Positions 18,616 through 26,578 of a stretch of 64,000 bases of DNA are shown one piece after another (the first letter of the stretch is position 1; every line of letters begins with the position of its first letter). The stretch covers positions 1-64,000 of the forward strand of contig DATMQA010000146.1 in the NCBI GenBank assembly GCA_035566895.1, written 5' to 3'. The translations under genes and the position numbers were made by a program. Source of the stretch: DATMQA01 sp035566895 (GTDB lineage: Bacteria > Verrucomicrobiota > Verrucomicrobiia > Limisphaerales > UBA8199). The notes beneath the pieces were generated by a model that was not told where the DNA came from, made no database searches, and was given only the letters and a program-made list of their open reading frames with translations.

Positions 18616-20112
18616 ATGCCAGAACTGCCGGACGGGTACAAGGGTCTTTTGATGGGCCTTTTGGTGCCCGGGCTTTACTGCCTGATGGTGGTGGTGGGCC
18701 GGCGGCTCAAGCGCAAGCATGGCGTCCGGCTCGGGGTCGTTTACCACCTGTTCGCGTTAAGCCTCGCGGTGTGCCTCCCCGCCATCCTGCTGGGCGTGCA
18801 ATGGGTGTTCCTTCGGCCGTTGTGCGGCGTGGTAGTGGTTCTGGGCTCGCTGGTGGTAATTTCGCTGGTGGACCGGTATCTGTGGGAGCTTTACCTCTTC
18901 GACGTCCATCGAGTCGTCGTTCCAAAGTTCCTTCGCGAGCTGGTGCGGATTGGCATCCTGGTGCTGGCCATTTTCCTGGTGTTGGAAGTGGGCTACGGTC
19001 AAACGATTAAGGGGCTGCTGATTGCGCCCGGCATTGCAGCGGTCATCATCGGTTTGGCGATGCAAGACTTGCTGGGCAACATCATCGCGGGCCTGTCCTT
19101 GCAAGCGGGGAAGTCCTTCGCGCAGGGCGATTGGTTGCTGATCGACAACCGGCACGCCGAGGTGCTCGAGATTAACTGGCGCGCAACCCGTTTGCGGACG
19201 GTGGATGACATTTCGATTGAGATTCCGAACCGCGAGATCGCCCGGCAAACAATCATTAACCTGAACCGGCCGCAGCGCCGCTTCGCCATGCGGATCGCGG
19301 TCACGCTGGATTACGCCGCGCCACCGACGCGCGCCAAGAATGTGCTGCTGCACGCGGTGGCCAATGCGCGGGGTGTGGCGCCGGAACCCAAGCCGCGCGT
19401 GTTCCTGAAAAACTTTGGGGATTCAGGCGTGGAATACGAAATCCAGTTCTGGCTTGAAAACCACGATATGTTTTACGAGGTGTCGGATGCGATTCGCACC
19501 AACGTTTGGTATGGCCTGCGGCGGCACGGGATTCGGATTCCCTACCCGACGCAGACAGTGCAGATCGAGCGGCCAGCCAGGGACAAGCAGCAGGAGGTCC
19601 AAAGCGCCGCTCGCATCATCCTGCGGCAACAGGCGTTGTTCAAGTGCCTTAGCGATGAGCAACTGGATGCGTTATTGCCCCGCGGCAAAGTGCTGCATTT
19701 TGGACGCGGGGAAAAGTTGATCGAACAGGGCGAGGATGGCGAATCGATGTTCATCCTGGTGGAGGGCGCGGCCAATGTGGTGGTGGACCGCCACGGAGCG
19801 TCGCGGCACATAGCGAGCCTCAAATCGGGGGATTGCTTCGGGGAAATGTCGCTGCTAACGGGCGAGCGCCGGAGCGCAACGGTGGTGGCGGAGTCGGATT
19901 GCGAGGTGGTGGAGATCGGCAAGCCGGTGCTGGCACGCGGCTTGAGGGAACATCCGAACCTGCTCAGCCAACTGAGCGAATTGCTGGCGCGGCGCCAGAT
20001 GGAAACCAAAGATGTTCTGGCGGCCCACATGCCGCCCCAGGAAGCGGACGTGCAACAAACCCAATATGCGGCCGGGTTCGTCGCAAAATTACGGGCGTTC
20101 TTTGAGCTGTAA
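18616..20112 (+). CDS. MscS-type mechanosensitive channel with C-terminal cyclic-nucleotide-binding domain
   Basis: 498 residues. Five hydrophobic segments occupy about the first 160 residues; the last (LLIAPGIAAVIIGLAMQDLL) matches the pore-lining helix of MscS channels and is followed by NIIAGLSLQ and the beta domain (GDWLLID, EIPNREIARQTIINLN). From about residue 335 to 460 there is a cyclic-nucleotide-binding domain with the GE-LI-QGEDGESMFILVEGA pattern and the phosphate cassette FGEMSLLTGERRSATV. Such fusions are the bCNG family, in which nucleotide binding may gate or modulate a MscS-like pore. The cassette arginine (GERRSA) is kept, so nucleotide binding is plausible. Acts in the inner membrane. 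Confidence 0.92.
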   Translation: MPELPDGYKGLLMGLLVPGLYCLMVVVGRRLKRKHGVRLGVVYHLFALSLAVCLPAILLGVQWVFLRPLCGVVVVLGSLVVISLVDRYLWELYLFDVHRVVVPKFLRELVRIGILVLAIFLVLEVGYGQTIKGLLIAPGIAAVIIGLAMQDLLGNIIAGLSLQAGKSFAQGDWLLIDNRHAEVLEINWRATRLRTVDDISIEIPNREIARQTIINLNRPQRRFAMRIAVTLDYAAPPTRAKNVLLHAVANARGVAPEPKPRVFLKNFGDSGVEYEIQFWLENHDMFYEVSDAIRTNVWYGLRRHGIRIPYPTQTVQIERPARDKQQEVQSAARIILRQQALFKCLSDEQLDALLPRGKVLHFGRGEKLIEQGEDGESMFILVEGAANVVVDRHGASRHIASLKSGDCFGEMSLLTGERRSATVVAESDCEVVEIGKPVLARGLREHPNLLSQLSELLARRQMETKDVLAAHMPPQEADVQQTQYAAGFVAKLRAFFEL

Positions 20113-20191
20113 CGCGAATGAACCTTTCCCAAAGCGCGAAGAGTTTGGAGTGCGTGCACTCCAAACGCTTCGCGCGGTCCTCAAACACGTT

Positions 20192-22129
20192 ATGAAGGTC
20201 CAGGCAGTCCTGTTCTGTTTCGGCGCGGCTTCCATGGCCGTCGCAGCGGAGGCCAGCGATTACCCCTTCCAGCCCGTTCCTTTCACGGCGGTGCGGATCG
20301 ATGATGGCTTCTGGACGCCGCGCATGGAGACCAACCGGGTCAAGACCGTATGGTACGATTTTGCGAAATGCGAGGAGACCGGTCGCATCGACAATTTCGC
20401 CAAAGCCGGCAAGCTCATGCCGGGCGATTTCCGGGGCACCCCCTTTGATGACTCGGATGTCTTTAAAGTGATCGAGGGCGCGGCCTATACGTTGGCGCTC
20501 CATCCCGACCCGAAGCTCGATAACTATCTGGACGGTCTCATCGTCAAAATTGCCGCGGCGCAGGAGCCGGACGGGTATTTATATACCGCGCGGACGATAA
20601 ATCCGACCGGGCGCGTCGATTTCTTCGGCCCGACGCGATGGTCCAAGCTGGCGGGCAGCCATGAGCTCTACAACCAGGGCCACCTTTACGAAGCCGCCGT
20701 GGCTCATTTTCAGGCGACGGGGAAACGCTCTCTGCTGGAGGTCGCAATAAAGAGCGCCGATTTGATCGGCAAGACTTTCGGACCAGGTCCGGGCCAGCTT
20801 CAGGAACCGCCCGGGCATGAGGAAATCGAAATCGGCCTGGTAAAATTGTTTCGCGCGACGCAACAACGGAAATATCTCGACCAAGCGAAGTTTTTTTGCG
20901 ACATCCGCGGGCGGGCCGAGACGCACAAGCTGCGCGGGGCGTACCAGCAGGACCACCAACCGATTGTCCAGCAAGCCGAAGCAGTGGGCCACGCGGTGCG
21001 CGCCGGGTATCTTTATTCCGGTGTGGCAGATGTCGCCGCGTTGACCGGCGAGACGACCTACGTGCAGGCCATCGACCGGCTTTGGGAAAACGTTGTCAGC
21101 AAGAAACTTCATCTGACGGGAGGGATTGGCGCGCGACCGTCGGGTGAGGCTTTTGGGGCCAATTACGAGCTGCCGAACGCCGGCACTTACCTGGAAACCT
21201 GCGCTGCAATTGCCAACGCACTGTGGAACGAGCGAATGTTTCTGCTGCACGGGGATGCGAAGTATCTCGATGTCCTCGATCGAACTATTTACAATGGGTT
21301 CTTGTCGGGGGTCTCGATGACCGGTGACAGTTTCTTTTATCCCAATCCGCTCGAGAGCGACGGCAAACGGAAGTTCAACCAGGGCTCGTGCGAGCGCGCG
21401 CCGTGGTTTGGCTGCTCGTGCTGCCCCGTCAATGATGTGAGGTTCATTCCGGAAATCGCCAGCTTTGTTTACGCGACGCGCGGCAGCGAGGTATTCGTGA
21501 ATCTCTTTATCGGTGGCACGGCGAAATTCGAGGTGGCGGGCCGGCCTATTGAGGTCAAACAGGTCACGCGCTATCCTTGGGATGGCAAAGTTGAGATTAT
21601 ACTCACCGAGGTCGGAAGCAAGGAGTTTGCCCTGAACCTACGTATTCCTGGCTGGGCGCAGAATCAGCCAGTGCCCAGCGATCTTTATGGGTATGATGAC
21701 GGCCTCGAGCCCCAGGTAAAACTTGCAGTGAATAAAAAGCCAATCGCGGCACAGAAGCTTGAAAAGGGTTTTGCGCGCATCACGCGCGCGTGGAAAGCCG
21801 GAGATACAGTCACTCTCGAAATGGAAATGCCGGTCCGTCGCGTGGTGGCCCATCCTGAGGTCAAGGCGGACCGCGGCCGGTTTGCCGTGGAGCGGGGGCC
21901 GCTGGTCTATTGCGCCGAAGGGGCGGACAACGACGGCAAGGTGCTCGACAAAGTTTTAGCTGGGAAGGTTGTTTTCCAAACGCAGGCTCGTCCCGAGGTC
22001 CTGGGCGGGATAGTAGCAGTAAAAGTTACACCCGAGGACAAAGCCGAGGCACTAACCTGCATTCCCTACTACGCCTGGTGCCATCGCGGCGCGAACGAAA
22101 TGCGGGTGTGGTTTCCTGCCAAACTATGA
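20192..22129 (+). CDS. Secreted GH127 family glycosidase (beta-L-arabinofuranosidase type)
   Basis: 645 residues with a signal peptide (MKVQAVLFCFGAASMAVAAE). The (alpha/alpha)6-barrel fold of DUF1680/GH127 is indicated by the whole length and by the catalytic zinc-thiolate residues: Glu and Cys in YLETCAAIAN, and the Cys pair in WFGCSCCPVN. In the characterised enzyme HypBA1 the corresponding cysteines bind zinc and one is the nucleophile. The enzyme would release L-arabinofuranose from plant-type glycans in the periplasm. The open frame extends upstream into the channel gene, but the ATG at 20192 fits the signal peptide. Its stop overlaps the start of the following ATPase gene (ATGA). Confidence 0.92.
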   Translation: MKVQAVLFCFGAASMAVAAEASDYPFQPVPFTAVRIDDGFWTPRMETNRVKTVWYDFAKCEETGRIDNFAKAGKLMPGDFRGTPFDDSDVFKVIEGAAYTLALHPDPKLDNYLDGLIVKIAAAQEPDGYLYTARTINPTGRVDFFGPTRWSKLAGSHELYNQGHLYEAAVAHFQATGKRSLLEVAIKSADLIGKTFGPGPGQLQEPPGHEEIEIGLVKLFRATQQRKYLDQAKFFCDIRGRAETHKLRGAYQQDHQPIVQQAEAVGHAVRAGYLYSGVADVAALTGETTYVQAIDRLWENVVSKKLHLTGGIGARPSGEAFGANYELPNAGTYLETCAAIANALWNERMFLLHGDAKYLDVLDRTIYNGFLSGVSMTGDSFFYPNPLESDGKRKFNQGSCERAPWFGCSCCPVNDVRFIPEIASFVYATRGSEVFVNLFIGGTAKFEVAGRPIEVKQVTRYPWDGKVEIILTEVGSKEFALNLRIPGWAQNQPVPSDLYGYDDGLEPQVKLAVNKKPIAAQKLEKGFARITRAWKAGDTVTLEMEMPVRRVVAHPEVKADRGRFAVERGPLVYCAEGADNDGKVLDKVLAGKVVFQTQARPEVLGGIVAVKVTPEDKAEALTCIPYYAWCHRGANEMRVWFPAKL

Positions 22130-23649
22130 GCTTTCAAGCGCCCAAACTCAGCCAGGCGGGAACCTTGACGACGGAAAGCCCTTTGCGGGACCTGGCAGCC
22201 ATTGTCCGTTCGCGCACGCCGCTCATCGCCATCGAAAGCAACGAGGAACCGCAAATTGTTTCCCTAGTGCGCCAGATTGCCCGCCAACTTCAGCTAAGGG
22301 CGTTTCGCTGGACTGTCACCGAGGGTCTCCAGGCCTTCGACACCGCGGACCAACCGTCGCAATCCGTGATGAAGTCCCAGGAGATGCTCAATTATATCAA
22401 GAGCTCCGGCGCGCATTGCCTTTTCGTACTGCTCGATTTTCATCACTACCTCGATGACGACGTGCACGTGCGGTTTCTCAAGGACATTGCGCTGGCCTAT
22501 GGCAAGCATCTTTCGACGGTGGTGCTGGTCGGCACGTCGTTGCCAATACCCGAGGAACTGCGCCCGTTCACGGCTTACTTCCATCTGCCGCTGCCAACGC
22601 CTGAGGAACTGCGCGCTATTGTCTATGATGTCGCCGCCGACTGGGGCGCCGAACATGGCCGCTGCCAGGTCAAAACCACGAACAAGGCCCTGGACCTGCT
22701 GGTGCGCAACCTCACGGGCCTGACAGGGACCGATGCCCGCCGCCTGGCGTATAAAGCCATTGACGACGACGGCGCCATTACCGAGTCGGACATTCCCGAG
22801 GTGACGCGCGCCAAATACGAATTGCTCGGGCGCGACTCGCCGCTTTCGTTCGAGTTGGAGACCGCCAAGTTCGGCGAGATCGGAGGGATGCAACGCCTGC
22901 GCCAATGGCTGGACGTGCGCAAGAGCTTTTTTTGCGAGGACCCGCCGGCCAACCTCGATCCGCCGCGCGGGGTGCTATTGCTGGGCGTGCAAGGTTGCGG
23001 CAAGAGCCTCGCCGCCAAGGCTGCGGCGGGGATTTTCGGCGTCGCGCTGCTGCGGCTTGATTTTGGCGTGCTCTACAGCAAGTATTATGGCGAGACGGAG
23101 CGAAACCTGCGCAAGGCGCTCGACACCGCTGAAGTCATGGCGCCATGCGTACTTTGGCTGGATGAAATCGAGAAGGGACTGGCGGTGGGCGATGACGATG
23201 GCGGCCTGTCCCGTCGGGTGCTGGGAACGCTATTGACCTGGATGTCGGAGCGGCAAAAACCGGTGTTCATCGTTGCCACCGCCAACGAAATCACCCAGCT
23301 ACCGCCCGAGATGGTGCGCAAAGGGCGATTCGACGAAATCTTCTTTGTGGACCTGCCGTCGCTGCCAAACCGTCGGGAGATTCTAGCGATTCACCTGGCC
23401 AAACGCTCGCTGGACCCGGCGAAGTTCCAACTCGAGGCACTGGCCAAAGCTACGGAAGGTTTCTCCGGCTCCGAGATCGAGCAGGCGATCGTCTCAGCCA
23501 TGTACACCGCACGCGCCCAGGCTCGCGAGGTGAACCAAGCCGACCTGCTGCAAGAAATTCAGCAGACCCGGCCTTTGTCGGTGGTCATGGCGGAGAAAGT
23601 CACCGAGATTCGGGAATGGGCGGCAGACCGGACGGTGCCGTGTGACTAG
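22126..23649 (+). CDS. Ycf46-like AAA+ ATPase
   Basis: 507 residues. The N-terminal 260 residues are a degenerate AAA-like module (SRTPLIAIESNEE, LFVLLDFHHYL), followed by an intact AAA+ domain with Walker A GVQGCGKS (about 286-293), Walker B VLWLDEIEK (about 341-349), sensor 1 (VATAN) and an arginine finger region (RKGRFDEIF). This two-part layout and length match the cyanobacterial/plastid Ycf46 family, linked in cyanobacteria to carbon metabolism, with no known biochemical role in this phylum. ATGA overlap with the GH127 gene suggests translational coupling, though the two have no obvious functional link. The ATG at 22126 is preferred to upstream in-frame codons within the GH127 gene. Confidence 0.85.
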   Translation: MSFQAPKLSQAGTLTTESPLRDLAAIVRSRTPLIAIESNEEPQIVSLVRQIARQLQLRAFRWTVTEGLQAFDTADQPSQSVMKSQEMLNYIKSSGAHCLFVLLDFHHYLDDDVHVRFLKDIALAYGKHLSTVVLVGTSLPIPEELRPFTAYFHLPLPTPEELRAIVYDVAADWGAEHGRCQVKTTNKALDLLVRNLTGLTGTDARRLAYKAIDDDGAITESDIPEVTRAKYELLGRDSPLSFELETAKFGEIGGMQRLRQWLDVRKSFFCEDPPANLDPPRGVLLLGVQGCGKSLAAKAAAGIFGVALLRLDFGVLYSKYYGETERNLRKALDTAEVMAPCVLWLDEIEKGLAVGDDDGGLSRRVLGTLLTWMSERQKPVFIVATANEITQLPPEMVRKGRFDEIFFVDLPSLPNRREILAIHLAKRSLDPAKFQLEALAKATEGFSGSEIEQAIVSAMYTARAQAREVNQADLLQEIQQTRPLSVVMAEKVTEIREWAADRTVPCD

Positions 23650-23737
23650 GGAAGGGGATGATGGATTAGTGGATTAATGGATGGTGTCTGAAACCGCCGG
23701 CCTAAGAATTCATTAATCCGCCAGAACCAGTAATTCT

Positions 23738-24664
23738 TCAGAACGCGCCGTGTTCAAGCCGTGAGATGCGCTCTTCCAGGGGAGGATGGTCGGCAAACAG
23801 CGCGAGGAAGCCCCCGCGCGGTCCCGAGATTTTAAGCGCCTGAAAAGAAGGGTGCTGGTGCGCCTCCGCCGCAAGACTCCGAGGATCGTGCAGGCGCTGC
23901 AAAGCACGCAAAGCGCCGATCATGTTTTCGCGCCCAGCCAGGCGCGCCCCGCCGGCATCGGCGCGGAACTCGCGCCAGCGAGAGAACCACGCAACCACGA
24001 TCGCTCCGAAAACCGAGAGAACGGTTTGAAACAACATCACCAGCAGGTACTGCATCCAATAGCCGCCGCCATTGTCGCGGTCATCGCGCGAACGCATGGC
24101 CTGGCTGACCACGAACGCCAGCACGCGCGCCAGGAACATCACAAACGCATTGATGACGCCCTGAAGGAGAGTCATGGTCACCATGTCACCGTTGGCGACG
24201 TGGGTGATTTCGTGGCCCAGCACGCCTTCGACCTCGCGCGAGCCCATCCGTTGGAGCAGGCCGCTGGAGACCGCGACCAACGCGCGTGATTTGGTCGGGC
24301 CGGTCGCAAAGGCGTTCACCTCGGGTGAGTCATAGATGCCGACTTCGGGCAACTTCGGGAGGCTGGCGGCGCGGGCCAGGCCGTGAACGATTTCGACCAG
24401 TTGGCGGAGCGTCGGATCGGTTGTGTCAGGCGGGATAACTTTGACACCCATCATCCACTTGGCCATCACCCGCGAGAGGGCCAGGGAAATAAACGCGCCG
24501 CCAAAGCCCCAAATCAAACAGAAGAGAGCCAACCCTCCCAGGCCGCCTTGCGGGAAATAATACTGCACATGCAGCAAGGCAAGAATGATGGTGATGGTGA
24601 GCACCACCAGAATGTTCACGATGGTGAACAGGAAAATGCGTTTTGCGAATTGAGCGAATTTCAT
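23738..24664 (-). CDS. htpX: Membrane protease HtpX
   Basis: 308 residues. Two membrane segments at the N-terminus (FLFTIVNILVVLTITIILAL and LALFCLIWGFGGAFISLALS), the catalytic zinc motif HEITH (in VLGHEITHVANGD), two more membrane segments, and the third zinc ligand in REFRADAGGARL. This is the full HtpX pattern at normal length. HtpX is an inner-membrane zinc endopeptidase with its active site facing the cytoplasm; it degrades misfolded membrane proteins together with FtsH. The gene converges with the AAA+ ATPase gene and is divergent from the DinB-like gene, so it is probably transcribed alone. Confidence 0.95.
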   Translation of the reverse strand: MKFAQFAKRIFLFTIVNILVVLTITIILALLHVQYYFPQGGLGGLALFCLIWGFGGAFISLALSRVMAKWMMGVKVIPPDTTDPTLRQLVEIVHGLARAASLPKLPEVGIYDSPEVNAFATGPTKSRALVAVSSGLLQRMGSREVEGVLGHEITHVANGDMVTMTLLQGVINAFVMFLARVLAFVVSQAMRSRDDRDNGGGYWMQYLLVMLFQTVLSVFGAIVVAWFSRWREFRADAGGARLAGRENMIGALRALQRLHDPRSLAAEAHQHPSFQALKISGPRGGFLALFADHPPLEERISRLEHGAF

Positions 24665-24834
24665 ACCCGTCCACTAGCATAGCAATTAATGAAGGATTTG
24701 CAAATTCCCGGTAAAAATGCAGAAATGGAATGCGGGGCGCTTGGAGCGATGGGCCTGGGCATTGCGAAAATTTGCGCTTGTCCCGCCCCCCGTGGTGGAT
24801 TAGTTTCCGCCCCACACTGAAAAAACCAAATCGT

Positions 24835-25440
24835 ATGAAAAGACTATTCCTCGCATTGAGCTTAACTGTGTTGGTGAGCCCGGTTCTCAGGGCGCAGAAC
24901 TTAACTCCGGAGGAGCGCGGCAAGGCCGTGAAGTACCTCGAGAAAACTCGCGCCGGGGTGCTGGAAGCGACCAAGGGTCTGTCGCAAGCGCAGTGGGACT
25001 TCAAACCCGGTCCGGACCGCTGGTCGGTGGCCGAGGTGACCGAGCACATCGCCGCGGCCGAAGACTTCCTGATGGACATGGTCCACGAGAAGGTGATGAA
25101 AGCCCCGGCGCGCGCCGACGGCGAGGACGTGAAGGCGATCGACGAATTCGTCCTGCAGGCGATCCCCGACCGTAGCCACAAGGTGCAGGCTCCCGAACCC
25201 CTGCGCCCGACCAACCGCTTTGGCTCGCCCAAAGACAGCTTGAAACATTTCCGGGAAAGCCGCGCCAAGACCATCGCCTTCCTGAAATCGACCAAAGACC
25301 TGCGCCAGCACGCGACAGACAGCCCGATGGGCAAAAAGCTGGACGGGTATGAGTGGGTCCTCCTCGTCGCGGCGCACAGCGAGCGCCACACCAAACAAAT
25401 CGAAGAGGTGAAGGCGGACCCGGGCTTCCCCAAGAAATAG
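24835..25440 (+). CDS. Secreted DinB-superfamily protein
   Basis: 201 residues with a signal peptide (MKRLFLALSLTVLVSPVLRA). The mature part is a four-helix bundle of the DinB/DUF664 type, with likely metal-binding histidines in TEHIAAAED and AHSERHTKQIEE. Most DinB proteins are cytoplasmic; exported versions occur in Verrucomicrobia and Bacteroidota, with unknown substrate. The ATG at 24835 is fixed by the signal peptide. A divergent 170-base gap separates it from htpX. Confidence 0.85.
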   Translation: MKRLFLALSLTVLVSPVLRAQNLTPEERGKAVKYLEKTRAGVLEATKGLSQAQWDFKPGPDRWSVAEVTEHIAAAEDFLMDMVHEKVMKAPARADGEDVKAIDEFVLQAIPDRSHKVQAPEPLRPTNRFGSPKDSLKHFRESRAKTIAFLKSTKDLRQHATDSPMGKKLDGYEWVLLVAAHSERHTKQIEEVKADPGFPKK

Positions 25441-25757
25441 CCACTCAAGCAGCAGGAGTGGGGACCGCCGCAAGCTGATTTGGCGCGGAAGCCACTCGGC
25501 AACTGTACGGTAGATGGTGGTAGGGGGTGGTAACCGCTGGTAGGCGGTGAAAGGTTCCGGAGCCTGAAGCGTCAAAATGCTTGGCGAGCGAGCGCAGGAA
25601 GCACAATGGCTTTCGGCCTCCAACTATCAACTCTGTGGCCATTTTACGCCATGGCGGGAGGCAACGAATTCCGTTAGCATCTGCCCGATATGACTCTTGA
25701 CAGCCGCTCTATTCGGGAACGGGGAATCCAATGCTCCCTCTCCGGGAGAATTAATCT
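25441..25757. other. Intergenic region with small hairpin
   Basis: About 317 bases. A weak hairpin (CCACTC pairing with GAGTGG) follows the stop of the DinB-like gene and could be part of a terminator, but there is no T-run. GGTGGTAG/GGTAGGCGG-type simple repeats lie near 25515-25550. TTGACA occurs at 25697 but lacks a convincing -10 box. GGGAGA at 25744-25749 is a reasonable ribosome site for the next gene. Confidence 0.35.
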
Positions 25758-26312
25758 ATGAAAAAATCAAAATGGTATCTGATCGGCTTGGCGTTTCTTC
25801 TCGGTGGCGCTTGGGTCTTTGCCGACGGCGCAACGGTCAAGCCCGACAGTACGCACGGTCTGGAAGCAACCACCTGCCAGATTCGTAACGTGAAACACCA
25901 GGAGCTGTTGCGGCCGCGGGATGCGAACAACGCCAACGGCACGCCGATTGTCTTGTACCCGGCTCAACCCTGGAAATGCATGACCTGGAAAATCCAGCCG
26001 GCCGGCGAGTCGGCGTTTCTCCTCAGGAATCTCTTCACCGCCAAGACGTTTTCTGCCGCTGCGGATGCCAGCGCACTTCAACAGCCGGTCACCCAAGTGC
26101 CGCTGGCGAAGGACGGCGAGGGGGCGCCGAAATGGCAGCTCGCCCGTTTGGAAGACGGCAGTTATAAGATCATCGACAGCAAGTCCGGCAAAGCGCTGAC
26201 GGCGCTGAAAGAGGCGGGTTCATCGCTCAAGATTATTGTGGCGGCGTGGGAGAACAAGGCCGAGCAGAAATGGGAGCTGTTGCCGATTGATCCCAAGGAA
26301 CTGACGATGTGA
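25758..26312 (+). CDS. Secreted ricin-type beta-trefoil (RICIN-like) protein
   Basis: 184 residues with a signal peptide ending near FADGATV. The mature part shows three repeats of about 40-45 residues of the beta-trefoil lectin type (CQIRNVKHQELLRPRD, PKWQLARLEDGSYKIIDSKSGKAL, AEQKWELLPID), including the Q-W motif (QKWEL, PKWQL). This would be a single carbohydrate-binding domain exported to the periplasm or surface. It is followed on the same strand by a GH127-like enzyme and may help it bind glycan. No catalytic residues are visible. Confidence 0.75.
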   Translation: MKKSKWYLIGLAFLLGGAWVFADGATVKPDSTHGLEATTCQIRNVKHQELLRPRDANNANGTPIVLYPAQPWKCMTWKIQPAGESAFLLRNLFTAKTFSAAADASALQQPVTQVPLAKDGEGAPKWQLARLEDGSYKIIDSKSGKALTALKEAGSSLKIIVAAWENKAEQKWELLPIDPKELTM

Positions 26313-26332
26313 GAGCTATGCACGGCATTAAC

Positions 26333-26578
26333 CCGCAGAGACGCGATAAACGCGGAGCGACACAGCCGCAATCGAGGGGAGAGAATCAGAGTGGCATCGG
26401 AGCGCGGCCTTTAGGCTGCAGAAACGCGCAGACGCAATCCATGATTCGTCAATTCTGCAGCCTAAAGGCCGCGCTCCGATGCCGCCGCAAATCGCTCGCG
26501 GGCTGCGAACAATTTCGACTATTGCAGTACAGAGGTTCTGCTGCCTTTGTCTTCTCTGTGCTTATCGCGTCTCTGCGG
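26333..26578. mobile_element. Miniature inverted-repeat element with nested hairpin
   Basis: The 17-base sequence CCGCAGAGACGCGATAA at 26333-26349 returns in perfect inverted form at 26562-26578, framing 246 bases with no gene of its own. Inside is a perfect 31-bp inverted repeat (26393-26423 with 26453-26483, loop 29) containing GGCCTTTAGGCTGCAGA. CCGCAGAGACGC-type ends are familiar from short repeats scattered in many bacterial genomes. No transposase is nearby, so mobility would depend on another element. No target duplication was recognised. Confidence 0.75.
26393..26483. repeat. Perfect 31-bp inverted repeat (large hairpin)
   Basis: Arms 26393-26423 and 26453-26483 are exactly complementary, with a 29-base loop. 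The core reads GCGGCCTTTAGGC, a sequence type that recurs as a short palindromic repeat in this phylum. As RNA it would form a very stable stem upstream of the GH127-like gene. Confidence 0.9.

Noticed and set aside
23671..23719. GGATTAATG/CATTAATCC inverted repeat as a two-way terminator between the ATPase and htpX genes
   Set aside because: The arms are only 9 bp with a 31-base loop and no T-run follows.
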